Assembly: GCA_946803715.1 (NCBI GenBank)
Contig: CAMPET010000053.1
Location: 246,209-310,208 of the forward strand
Reading direction: 5' to 3'
DNA: 64,000 bases
Origin: Beroe ovata
Lineage: Eukaryota; Ctenophora; Nuda; Beroida; Beroidae
The translations under genes and the position numbers were made by a program. Below are positions 49,305-61,700 of this stretch, one piece after another. Under the pieces are notes generated by a model. The model made no database searches. It saw only the letters and a program-made list of their open reading frames with translations, and was not told the DNA's origin. Position 1 is the stretch's first letter. Each line of letters opens with the position of its first letter.

Positions 49305-52300
49305 CTGACACTCACCTAGACAAAAGATACCTCTACTACCTTATTATCAGGTAAGTTATTTGGAGATGATCACCATCATAATATGTTCTACTCATTCCCT
49401 ATTATCTCATCAAGTTTTACTCAATGTGTTACTTATGAGCTTATGTATGAGTAACCATAATACCTATATCTATTATCTAGTCCACTGAGCACACTTGAAT
49501 GTTCAATATTCAACTTTCACTGCCCAAAATTTGTGAAGAAACGTGTAACCGTACACTTACTCTGACTCAAGTTTCTACCAAATTCTATAACTTTTACAAG
49601 AGTTCAAAGGATTCCAGAGAATTCTCAATAACTTTATATCCGTCTGTTTCAAGTGCACTGAATCTCTAATAGCCTTGTCCAGACCCTGAAAATTAATCAA
49701 TCAACAAAATACGTTAACGCCAAAAGATTAGAGCTTAACAGGACTTGAAATTCAACAAAATTACAACACGAAATTATAAAGTTTGCAAGCGATGACTCCT
49801 CAATTATGGATAATTTTCGTATCTTTTCAACAGCTTTAAATTGACGCCGAACAATTTATGGTTACTTCATGGCATAAAGAGGAACATATTGTTGCTGGTT
49901 ACTAATTTTCCTCAAATTACAACTCCGCAACGTGCATTGTTATTGTTATGTACAGCAGTTGTAATGATAGGTTATGCCTGGGTATAATATGTAACTAGAC
50001 ATGTGTCTCAAGATATTATTCTCTTTCAGAGGTTCGTCTGTCAAGTAGAAACCTGTTGTGCTACGTATCGTTTCACGCGAACCTCACTCGACATTTTCTG
50101 ACATCGTGAAAGTTGGAGATTAATCTTTGAAACTTAGTTGACACCACTTTCAGTGTTCACCCCATTTTCCCCTCTCTTTCTGTTCACACCACTTGTTCTG
50201 CTTTATTAACACCACTTCCATTCCCCTCTCTTGACACCGTGTATACCTGCAGTCAGTTACGACAAGATGGATACCGACAGCAAGCCCTCCAACTTGAACG
50301 AATCATTCTACAAAGCTCACAGAGTGTACCGCCTAGCAACAAACTAGGCAATCTATTCTCTTCGTGCATCTTGAGTGTCAATGAAGCGACCAACTTCATC
50401 AACTCAAAAGGTAGGTAAAACGGCTGTAATACAAGTGAGTTTCGCCGTTGAAGGTCGAAACTTCTCACATACTTGGGGAGCCTGGCGTCAGCTCTCATTC
50501 AACCAATTGACATCGTCACCATCTTACCATTACTTCAGATCCAGAAGCAGTTGGTAAGACCGAATCATCGCCAGGCTCAGCAACTGAACACTCCCCTGTC
50601 CGACCTGAGCTTACTACTCCCCTCCCTTCATCACCTTACCAACCACCCTCCAACTCACCCTTACCGCCAGTCTCATCCGTCGTGAGCATTCCTCAACTAG
50701 CCACATCTACCCACCAGCCCTCCATACTCTCCACCCATGAGATATCCAGCTCGTCAGATTCAGGAGCATCACCTCAGAACCAGGGTCCGAGTTTCCAAGA
50801 CTCGTTACAGACTTGTTTGGAGCTTTTGAGCGGGGAGGGGGGCGGGGGTTCGCATTCAGGTAATGTCAAGGACTCTATAACAGAAGTAGTACAGATTATC
50901 AATAACTTGTCGAAATTAAACACTCCACCAAATGGAAACGGTGGAGAGATGTTGGTACTAAAGGATGAGCCAGTGGAAACAGATCCTATGAAGATCACAA
51001 GAGCTCTGGAGTCACTTCAGCAGACATTTAGTGTGAATAACAGTGAGGATGGTAGTATTGGTAGTCTAGCAAATGCACTGGAAGGGACACCTAACATGTT
51101 GGGATTGGAAAATAGTGATGTAACTCTAGATGATCTTACAAATGAGTTGTATGAGCGAAACGGAATGTTGAAGCAGTTTTCCCTTGCAGACAAGCAACTA
51201 AAATGTGCGAAGTGTGATTACTTGACATTTAGTAAACGTGCCTTTACACTTCATCTGAGGAGCCATGAGGACACACCAGTGAAGAAGGGTGAGAGGATGT
51301 CTTTTGCTAAGCACAACTATAGTGGTAATAAGCTAGTTCTCAGGCCCTATGCTTGCAAACTCTGCAAATACAGGGCTCCTTCCAGAATACAGCTAACGTT
51401 ACATGTCCGAACACACACTGGAGAAAAGCCCCATTCCTGCCCTTACTGTGATTACAGGACTGCACAAAAAGGTAATCTCAAGAAGCATATTGAGTTTAGG
51501 CATGCCAAAACTGAAAACAACGTTCACACGTGTAACATTTGTGGGTTCGAAACCTCTTCCAAAATGCAGCTTTCCCTTCACATCTCATCCTCTCATAAAG
51601 ATAAACCTCCTACGCAAGGACTTGAAGAGCCTGAGAAAAGGTACATCTGCAAGTACTGTGACTTCAGGTGCGTCTGGGTTGGCAGTTTACGGAGTCACAT
51701 GTTTGATAAACATCCAGAACAGATGGACAGATCAAGATCAGACCCGCCAGAACACAAGTGTACCTTGTGTGACTACAGCTCCCAATGGAGGGGTAACCTC
51801 AAGACACACATTATGAGGAAGCATGCTGAGCCGATGCTGACAGACGGATTCTTCCATTGCAAGAGGTGTTCCTTCAAATGCAACAGCAAGGAAGAGCTAG
51901 AGTCTCATTATGACACTCACATTTCAGACGAAAGACCATATCAGTGTACCCTGTGTGATTACAGAGCTGGACTCAAAAACACGCTGGATACACATATGAA
52001 ATACAAGCACAGCACCGAGAAACCGTTTAGTTGTAGCGTTTGTAGTTACCGCTGTGTTACCAAAGGTCAGCTGACAATCCATCAGCGGAAGCATACTGGG
52101 GAAAGACCTTACAAGTGCCCATATTGTTCCTATGATACAGCTCAACAGAGCAACTTGAAATCTCATGTCAAGCACAGACATCCACAGCAAGAACAAGATA
52201 TTTTCAATTCCAGAAGAGGAAGGAAGAGAAAATACCCTCTTCAGCAGGCGAATGATGAATCTCAAACAGGATCAAATACGGTCCAATTAGCTCCCTTCCT

Positions 52301-52652
52301 CGCAGACTATAGCCAGAGCAGTGAAAGTTACATGACTAATGTCAGTGAGAGTGATCTTCAGGATGTTGAACACAAGCGACAGAAGTCCAGTCCTGATCAG
52401 TCTTTAATGAAGAACAGAACCATCAATAATATGGAGTATCCTTCATCTGCACAAAATGAAAGGGACGGTACAATGAAATTGGGGCCATTCCATGCAGATT
52501 ATAGCTTGAACAGTGACAGCTTCATGACCAATGTGAGGGAATGTGATGAAAGTGAACCAACTCTTACCGTAGCTCAAGACACGGGTTACACTCAGAGTTA
52601 CAAGGGTAACATAAGTATGGAGGTCATGCTACCAAGTGGATCAGGGACATAG
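49301..52652 (+). CDS. CstF-50-like dimerisation domain + ten C2H2 zinc fingers (773 aa)
   Basis: Exons: 49301-49350, 50253-50410, 50539-52652; phases agree. Residues ~7-69 (DKRYLYYLIISQLRQDGY ... PPSNKLGNLFSSCI) closely resemble the CstF-50 N-terminal dimerisation domain. A Ser/Pro-rich linker with acidic helical segments (residues ~70-285) follows, then ten C2H2 fingers at ~290-620. They start KCAKCDY, YACKLCKY, HSCPYCDY, HTCNICGF, YICKYCDF, HKCTLCDY, FHCKRCSF, YQCTLCDY, FSCSVCSY and YKCPYCSY, several joined by TGEKP/TGERP-type linkers. The CxxCDY style with 4-5-residue His spacing recalls REST-like arrays. A basic RRGRKRKYP stretch and a twice-repeated motif end the protein. It is predicted to be a nuclear, DNA-binding, dimerising protein. 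No WD40 repeats. A 4-codon uORF overlaps the start. Polyadenylation signal AATAAA at 54034 is possible. Confidence 0.9.
51202..52188 (+). other. Ten-finger C2H2 zinc-finger array
   Basis: Ten C-x2-C...H-x3-5-H units are visible in one exon without introns. Fingers 2-3 and 9-10 are linked by consensus TGEKP/TGERP. Finger 7 (FHCKRCSFKC...HYDTH) and finger 5 keep all four ligands. No finger appears broken. Confidence 0.95.
52286..52552 (+). repeat. Duplicated PFxADYSxxSxSxMTNV motif in the zinc-finger protein tail
   Basis: Two copies, PFLADYSQSSESYMTNV and PFHADYSLNSDSFMTNV, lie about 64 residues apart after the zinc fingers. They are conserved at the protein level but divergent at the DNA level, pointing to a constrained peptide motif. 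I do not recognise it. Confidence 0.9.
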
Positions 52653-55600
52653 GGTGGAAAGTGACTTTGGCAGTTCAAATTAAGCCTATCAGAGGAGCTG
52701 TTGAAGAACTATCACTATCAGAATTCTTTAATCAGTAAATCTCCAATTTTCAGAATTTGAACATTGAACTGCATCGATTTAGTTTAAACTGTTCAGTTCT
52801 TCATTTCAATGAACTAACCCATCGAATAGATATGATCAATATTGAGACTTCTCCATTGTGTTTATTTTTCATCTATAGAAACTATATACCACTAAAAATG
52901 ATGTTATTATTTAGAGTGTTTTGCAAGAGAAACTGTTTTCGCGAGTGTGACTACTTAGCTCCTTTCTTGAAATACAAGAAGTTGGCGCTTGTTTGTTGAA
53001 TGAGAAAAAGTCTTAGTAATAACCTATGGAATCTTCTTATCCTTGTACATGTTTTGTGTTGAATTCGAATAAGAAGAAAACCAATGCCTTTTTAATTCGT
53101 TCCACGCATTTTAAAAGTTTTTTGTGTGTTATTAAGCTCGTAGAGTTGATACGAATGAGTGTTTAAAGTGAGTGAACATTGTTATACCAAGTTATCTATT
53201 AGAAGATGCTCGGTTTACTACTTAGTACTAGAATATTGCATTGATGACTCTGTGCCTATAATTCCCTATTATATCACATAACGAAATGTCTGTAACTGAA
53301 ATAACCTATTTGCTATTTGAGGTATAACTTAGCATGGCCTTTTCATGGTGTATAGAATCAAATTTTATCAATTGATTATTTAGCAATGCATTAATTATCA
53401 GTTCACAAACACGAAATCGATGTTATATTTTTATCAGCAACTCTATATTGTATTTCAGTACGGTGTTATAGTTCAATGTGAACTTATGGATAGACTATAT
53501 GAATAGTATTTTGATTTGAATTTAATGGTATAAATATCGAAGCTATGAATTCCAGTTCAATGGAGCTGTGAACGACTGTTGTTATATCGAATCACATATC
53601 TGGCTTTCAAATAGGACCTCAAGCTCTTTGTCCCTCTATAATAGTCAATCCTAGGCAATCTACATCTTATCTGCGGATTCACCGCAGATTTATAACTGAT
53701 TTTTGTCCATTTTTTCAATAATGAATAAGTTAGGAAATTTTATTAACGTCTAACGATTAAATGTATCACTAACCAATAACCATGTGCCCATTAATATGTT
53801 TTGCAATGGAGTTAAATGTTTAGATCGCATAATAGCTCATATGCCATTGGATACTTGGGTCTCATTATGATATGCTAGAATCTTCTAGGAAACTAGAATG
53901 ATTGCTCCTTTCAAACTATAATGTTTATTGGAGAAGTGGTTAATAAGAGTCGCCAGCTGCTTCAGTTCCAGTTGTGAGTAAGAGAGTGTAAATAAGTTGT
54001 AACTCATTGATAAACATGGGTATTTTCACACATAATAAACTGTTGTATTGTATTGATAAGAATTTCACCATTTTCTATGCATCCATTCATATCTTTCTGT
54101 TACATTTATACACGGTTAATGATATTTGATATCATGCTAGAAAAGATTACGGTACAGAAATTTAATGTTTTTATATCATATCCATTGTCCATTTTCTTCC
54201 AGTGGATTTAAGATTAAATAGTGGTTATAATTGATAATAGTTTTTGAAAGTTTAAATGACAGATTAAAGAAGGATATCTTGATCATTGCACGAACTATAA
54301 TACCTATAAGACGTGATGTTTGTATTATCCGTTATCTATGAATCCAAATTTTGGAAAAAATGAATTGTGTTTCAAGCGTGTCCCTTGTGCTCTTGTGTTT
54401 CGTTTTCACTAAACTTAGAAAGAGATAAAGAATTGATTTTATTTAGGTTTTGGTGTGGACTTTTTACAAGAATAATATATATTGGTTATTTTTACACAAC
54501 TTGAAAGTAATCTGTGTGATAAAGATTGCATGATTTGCTCTACTATAAAGTTTAATAAGCCCCATTAACCTTTCATATTGCATAAGATCACTTTTAATTG
54601 TTGAATAAGTTAAGATCTTTTGAACTCCTCCCGTTGGTTGTTAATAAGATGGTTGATTGTTAATAACAATGAGTTAATCCTCGTATAATCAGTCTCAATG
54701 ATTAATTGATCCTTATAAAAAATCTAAATCTATGATATTATACTATCAAAGCAAAACTTGTAAAGAAGACAGAAGGATATTAGCCTGATTCTGTTACCGA
54801 TATCATTCTCTTGACAAAGCTACGGAAATATCTGTCATGAAATGTAGGTTCATTTGTCAATTTATTTACATATTCTTTAGGCCAGTCCGAGAAAAACATT
54901 TTATACGCTTTGTGATGGGTGACAGAATCGTTTAGTGTAAAGTGAAATCCAATTCTTTTGTGTTATCCGAGTATACACTAAACGTTATCTACTCAAATAT
55001 CATCTTCTCTAGATAGTAGGCAATTGAGGAGAGTGAGAAAATCATTGATGTTTTCTTCGCAATGATTTGAGGTTTGTCTATTCTAATATTCAAGGAGTTT
55101 TGAATTTGTATTTGCAGATTGGACACGTTGTCATAACTGACCTCAAATTTTTTTCTCGTATGTGCCCCCTAATGCCTTCTTTCCAATCTATTTAAAAGCT
55201 TGATTTGTTGTAATGTATCTAATTCCCTCATATGTAAGTTATTAAGATTCCATTCAGTTATTAAGATTCAATTAATCCTCTGATGCACACCTTACTTTTT
55301 ATCATATTTGATAACAATCATCCTTGTTTCATTCTTGCATATTTTATAGACCTAGGCGTCTCCCAAGCCAGTTCAATCCCTCTATATAATAACTATACAG
55401 GTTTAGACTTATGATGATAACCTCGGACACAAAAAGAGCAGTAAGCATTCTTCCGAAATTCCTGGGTTTGTTATTTTTACCGGAAATATTATATCTATTC
55501 TGTCATCAACTTGGTCGGAATAAAGGATGTCTCCATCTCCTTGGATGACTGGGTTTTCAATCTAACTGGAATTTGCCGTTGTAATTCCCCGCCTTTTGCG

Positions 55601-55703
55601 TTGTTCAAGTTAGAAACTGTTAACATTATGTTAGCAGTTACCATGATAACATCCTAACATTTGTACCGTTCATATAGGAAGTCTTGTTCGTTGACATGTG
55701 ACT
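52653..55703. other. 3' UTR and intergenic AT-rich region
   Basis: About 3 kb with no supported coding exon. AATAAA at 54034-54039 would give a 1.4-kb 3' UTR for the zinc-finger gene. The rest is AT-rich with GTTACCATGATAAC, one base off an X-box palindrome, near 55637, just upstream of the homeodomain gene. Confidence 0.5.
55696..55701 (+). promoter_or_regulatory. Start-stop element (ATG TGA) before the homeodomain gene ATG
   Basis: ATGTGA lies two bases before the assigned start codon at 55704. Minimal start-stop uORFs can stall initiating ribosomes. Presence in the mRNA depends on an unmapped transcription start. Confidence 0.4.
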
Positions 55704-58700
55704 ATGAAGTTGAACGGTGTTTCTCTTCCTACGGATAAACAATACCTCTACTACCTTATCATCAGGTAAATCCATTTGTTGACACCACTTCATAGCATCT
55801 GAATCTCTTGACACCATCTACCCTGACATTACTCTATTGTGACACCGAAGGCGTTGGCGCCACTTTTTCCACCGTCAATCTTGACACCAATTTGTCTTTT
55901 TGTCCGGGCCATGCGATTATCGTATGGCCCGTACATATCGTATGAGCCGTACATATCATAGTTCATGGATTGGACGATTGAATAAGAGTCGCATAAGTTA
56001 CGATGATAAGTTTAAAAACTTATCAACACTACTTATTACAATCAAATTTGAGCCTGACGATGTCGTTGAACGACGAAATTGATCGCAATTAAAAAGACGT
56101 ATTTTCATTTGTAAACAGAGTCAAAAGAGAATTAACTAACTCTCTCTCGCCGTACATATCGTATTACGATAGATCGGTACCTTCACTAATCACAATACAC
56201 CATATTAGCATATTTATTCATGGACCACTTGACACAATAGCTTTCAGTGTACTACACACGCATCATATATGAGAAATGTATTCAGCAATTAGCTAATGAT
56301 CGAAACGAGCGAGTCAAAGATGTCAAAATGTATTGCAAATGAGACACAATGATCCATATCTGACATATATGATGATACATTAACTTTCATACACACCGCG
56401 CTAAGTACTTCTATACCTAAGTAGAATTTGATGTTCTCATATCAATGTTTGTACTGACGAAAGATGCGCCCGCCGCCTAGTGTTTCGTATTGAAATACGC
56501 CCAAAACATGCCTTCTGTTTTCAAAATTCGTGTATAATACTTTGAACTTTTCATCCTTACGTCTCACTCTCGGTCTCCCTTTTTCATACCTTTCCCTTCA
56601 TGGATCTCATGCTCTCTCCTACGTTAGGGACAATGGACATTCACCCCCTCGCAACTAATAGCATCTGTATGATAACAGTAAGTCCCTTGTTTCAGTCAAC
56701 TCTACAGAGATGGTTACATGGAGGCAGGAATGCGCCTCGAAATGAGCATTCTAGACTCAACAGGTAAGTAGGGAATATGGGTTGCCCGCAGAATTAGGCG
56801 AGTAGAACTAAATGTTATATCATTAGCTCATTAGGTATCACATCAACCAGATCAATCTTAATAGATGCTATGCGACAATTCCTGTATTTCAGGTCAAGTG
56901 TTACCAAGCAACAGGCTGAGTTGCCTTCTATCAGAATGCTTGCAGAGTTTTAGCGATTGGTCCGACTATCTAGCTAACCGACAAACTAATGGTTCGCTCA
57001 TCGAGAACAATTTCCAGCTTCAAATCCCGGTTTTTCTTATGAAAATTGGTTCTATGTTTTACTCAACATTGATAATCCTCAGTGCTCAAGCCCCTGACAC
57101 CGCCCTCTCCCCCAACGTCTCTAACGAATCCACTCCAAACCCCTCTCGATGCCACGACTAGGAAACGTCTGCACTCTGGTCCTGCAACTACCTCAACTTC
57201 TGCTCACAGGAGTGTCACGGTGGGTGGATTTCACCTTTTCAATATTCTGTTTCATTGAATAACCGTCTTGATTTTCATTCCTCATTCCTCAATTATAGCA
57301 CCCCCTCTTATTCCCCCCTTACTCCCTCACCACTCCCTCCATACTCCCTCCACACTCCTCCCCACTCCCTCCCTACTCCCTCCCCACTCCCTACTCCCTC
57401 CTAACTCCCTCCTAACTCCCTCTTCTCCTGCACAGCAAGGAGCTTCCTCTTCCACCATCTTCGTCCCGACCTCCGTTTTTCCCGCCACATCCTCCTCTGA
57501 GGGTATATACACGACCACCACCCCCTCCCCCTCCTTCGTTCCCCCGTCCACCAACTCTGATAACGGACAACAAGTGGTGGAATCGGGCGCCATCAGGTCG
57601 CAACTATCCAAGGTCAGCATTCACTACATGTCTTTCAACCAACCGTACGATCCAGATACCGCCGATTCCTTTGTTTTTTCCTATGTCTACCGTAAAAAGG
57701 ATTGATACTGGTAGTGTGAGAGAGCAGGAGACATGATTTGGTGAAAAATTTGTGTCGTAAGGGCCGATGAAGCTTTCATTAGAGACCCTCAAAATCGGAG
57801 TATAAAAGTACTTTCTACCGATAGGTAGTAGGTACTCAGATCAGAAAATCGAAGAAATTTTTTTGTTTTATTCTCATGCAAACTCTATGTATTCCCATGT
57901 ATTTTTGGACGCTTAATCTATTTCCGAACAAATTTTGGCCTCATCTTGCTTCCTTGAGGAGATGTATGTCGTGTGACTTCGAATTTTAAATCCGAGAAGA
58001 AATTGGAATTTATCTAAGTTCCTCGATGAGCTAGCTCAATAATTCCTTCAGATTCGGATTCTACGTCAAAAAATAGGCCAAAAACACTATATAACAGCAT
58101 GTCACGTGCAGAAATAATTTTGGCCTATTTGTGTGTCCCATTGATTTTCGCGTTTTTGTAGTGTTTGCTTCCCAGGGGAGAGAAATCGTCATTTGAGCGC
58201 AGTTTCACGGCGAGTATGCACTACACATGATCGTAACGAGAGTGGATATTTGTAGTTTGAGAGTAGGAGAGATGATTTGGTGGAAAATTAGTGTCGTAAG
58301 TGCCGGTAAAAACATCATTAGAGACCTCCGAAAATGAAGTAGAAAAGTGTGGAGTCATTCACTTCATTTTCTACCGATACTCAGATCAGAATTCGAAGAA
58401 AATATTTTTGTTCTTTTTCCATGCAAATACCATGCATTCCTATGTATTTTTCGACGCTGAATCGATTTCCGAACGAATTTTGGCCTCATCTCGCTTCCTT
58501 GAGGAGCTGTTTGTCGTGTGACTTCGAATTTCAAATCCGAGGAAAAATTGGAATTTATCCAAGTTCCTCGATGAGCTAGCTCAAAAATTCCTTCAGATTC
58601 GGATTCTACGTCAAAAAATAGGCCAGAAAAACTATATTACAGCATGTCACGTGCAGAAATAATTTTGGCCTATTTGTGTGTCCCATTGATTTTCGCGTTT

Positions 58701-61700
58701 TTGTAGTGTTTGCTTCCCAGGGGAGAGAAATCGTCATTTGAGCGTAGTTTCACGGCGAGTATGAACTACACATGATCGTAACGAGGGTGGATATTGGTAG
58801 TGTGAGAGTAGGAGAGATGATTTGGTGGAAAATAAGTGTCGTAAGTGCCGGTAAAAACATCATTAGAGACCTCCGAAAATGAAGTAGAAAAGTGTGGAGT
58901 CATTCACTTCATTTTCTACCGATACTCAGATCAGAATTCGAAGAAAATCTTTTTGTTCTTTTTCCATGCAAATACCATGCGTTCCTATGTATTTTTCGCC
59001 GCTGAATCGATTTCCGAACGAATTTTGGCCCTATCTCGCTTCCCTGAGGAGCTATCCGAGCTGTAAGTTTTAATATTTTGTGTGTGTCAGAGAACGATCA
59101 AAACATACTTTCTTTCTCAGGAGTTAGAAGAGATATGCAATGCTGCGGCTGCTGATGTCCGCCCAGAGACGGCATCATCATCATCATCGGCAAAACCTCC
59201 GGCAGTCAGCCTAATGGAGCATTCGTCACCGGTGAAGCTTGTGTCACAGCCAGCTAAACACACGACACCGCAACACAAGCATCAAACTCGGTCCAAAACA
59301 TCGACACGCAACGAAACCGGTGAGCGGAAATCCGAAATATCACGTGATTACGTTGTCCAATATGTTATGTCACGTGACCTCAATGCCATGACCCCTTCTC
59401 CTACCCCAGCCTCGAATTCTGGCTCATCAACGAAACAAGTCCCCTCTTCCACCCTCACTGACCCACCTCCTCCCTACCCCACGTCTCTCAAAGTGGAACC
59501 TGTCGAGCCTACCTCCATTTTCAAAGTAGAACCAGTGGAGCCATCCTGCAAACTGACGATGGAGTCAGGGCTCCATATCAAGATAGAAATGCCGGAGCTG
59601 GAGGAAGCACTGGATCCGGGAATCTCGTCGTCAGCTCTTCTTTCCTCGTCTCCAGGAGTGGTGGAGAGGACTGGAAATGGGTTGTGCAAACCGGGAAATA
59701 GTCACAGGTAGGAGCTTCTTCTGCTTACAAACTCCCGCTGACACCACTTTTCCTTGACACCACTTCTTCTTGACATCACTATTTCTTGACACCATTTTCA
59801 CCCTGACAGCACTTTCGTGTGACACCACTGACTACCTATATTCTCCTTGATACCACTCCTTCCTTGACACCAGTGATCATTATATTCGCTGACACCACTT
59901 GCCTTGACACAACTCTTTCCTTGACACCACCTCAGTTCAGTATATTCTCCTTGACACCACTTTCAACCTGACACCACTTCTCCTGACACCACTTATAATA
60001 TATTATCTGACACCATTTTCCTCGACCTCACTCTTCCCTTGACACCATTCTCGCCTGACACCACCAGTTACCTTGACACCACCTCAGTTCGAACATAGCC
60101 TCACCGATTGTCAGTAACTCATCAGCGGCGGATGAGGCAGCAAAGACCCTTCTCGACAACTTGAACAGTATCTCGAATATTAGTGAGATTGGGGATATCA
60201 ATGAGTTGACACAGAGCATTGTCGATAGCTTGGTGCAGGTCGGTGTTACTTCATATATTTGGTTGCTTTAATTGTTTCATTGATTGATCAATTTTATTTG
60301 GTTCGTCAAACAGTTTTTAGACTCTCTACCTTATCCAGCAATGATAGCATATAATTCAAAGAGTTCTGACAACCCCTGACAACCGCTCTAACCATCCATT
60401 CTCCTGCAGAGCACATCGATCCTCTCGCCGGATGACACCACCAAATTTGACACCTCCACTCCCTCCTCCTCCACATCACCGACCAAGGACCTACTCGGAG
60501 GAGATAGTGATGGTAAGATAGTGATGATGAGATAGTGACCTCCGATTAAAATTGATCCATCGTCGGCCACGGGCCATGTGATGGAAAAGGGCCGAGGGTA
60601 TATGTCACGATATTCAATAGTGAGTCTACCTATCTAAACTCTTCAGCTCATAAAAAGCACACCGATAGTTCAAACTATCCTATCCGGTGGAAATAAATGT
60701 TGCGAAATGTTGCATTTCACCATAAATTCAAGAGTTCGGTAAACTGGAAACTCAGAAAGCAACATATCGTGTTTTTCCAAAGTTAATTGAGATCTTAATA
60801 GAAAATAAACAGGCGTAGGTTGGTTTACAGACAGCCAAGTTGTGTGGAAATGGTTCTGATTGGCTAATATATTGACGTTTTTCCAGAATAAAGATACAAA
60901 ATGCATGGAATATTTCAAAGCGCATACTCATCAATAACAACGTATTTGATGAATTCCAGCTTCAAATGAATGATGGTCGATCTTCCGAGTTTATTCGTCA
61001 CGTGTGAGCATCAACTGAACGTTAATAATATCTGGACAGCAGAAACATTTCGTGTTCAAGATCTCGTTTTGGCGTACATCAGCTCACAATTCATGCGTAT
61101 TCCTGTACTTATTGTAACAAGATGGGCATGTATGTATTTATTTTGTAATACAATCTTTAATAAGACACACAGTGATATATTGACCAATCAAATGTCTCCC
61201 ATAACTCCAGATTAACCAATCAGAAACGCTTATTTCGGTCACGCGACCTGTGTATGAAAATTACTGCTTTATGTTTTGGGTATTTGATTTGATTATTCTC
61301 GGCCCAACCCACAATCATCTTATTTCAAGAAACACTTCAGCTCAAGTTACAGATACAGATTTACATCTTATTCTACACAATCAAGTGTCAGCTTACAGTA
61401 TACATTGTGTAGTGTATACTGTTCAGTATACAAGGTAGTATACATTGTGTAGTGTATACTGTACATTTATAAGGTAGTGTACGCTGTGTATACTGTACAG
61501 TTATAAGATAGGTTGAATAGTAACTTGACCATTGATAACCGTTGGTTATTATTAACTAAGTGACATATTATTTGACATGTTATGGGCTCACTTGACATTA
61601 CTGTCAATGTTTTTCATTGTTTTGTCAGTGACAATGTAATTCAGGAAAATTAGTCCAAACTGATGTATTACTCATTGCGATGTAATATTTACATCGTGAG

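Noticed and set aside
58300-59066. Two nearly identical 73-codon ORFs
   Set aside because: They lie in copies of the 545-bp intronic repeat and start at a non-consensus context; repeat artefact.
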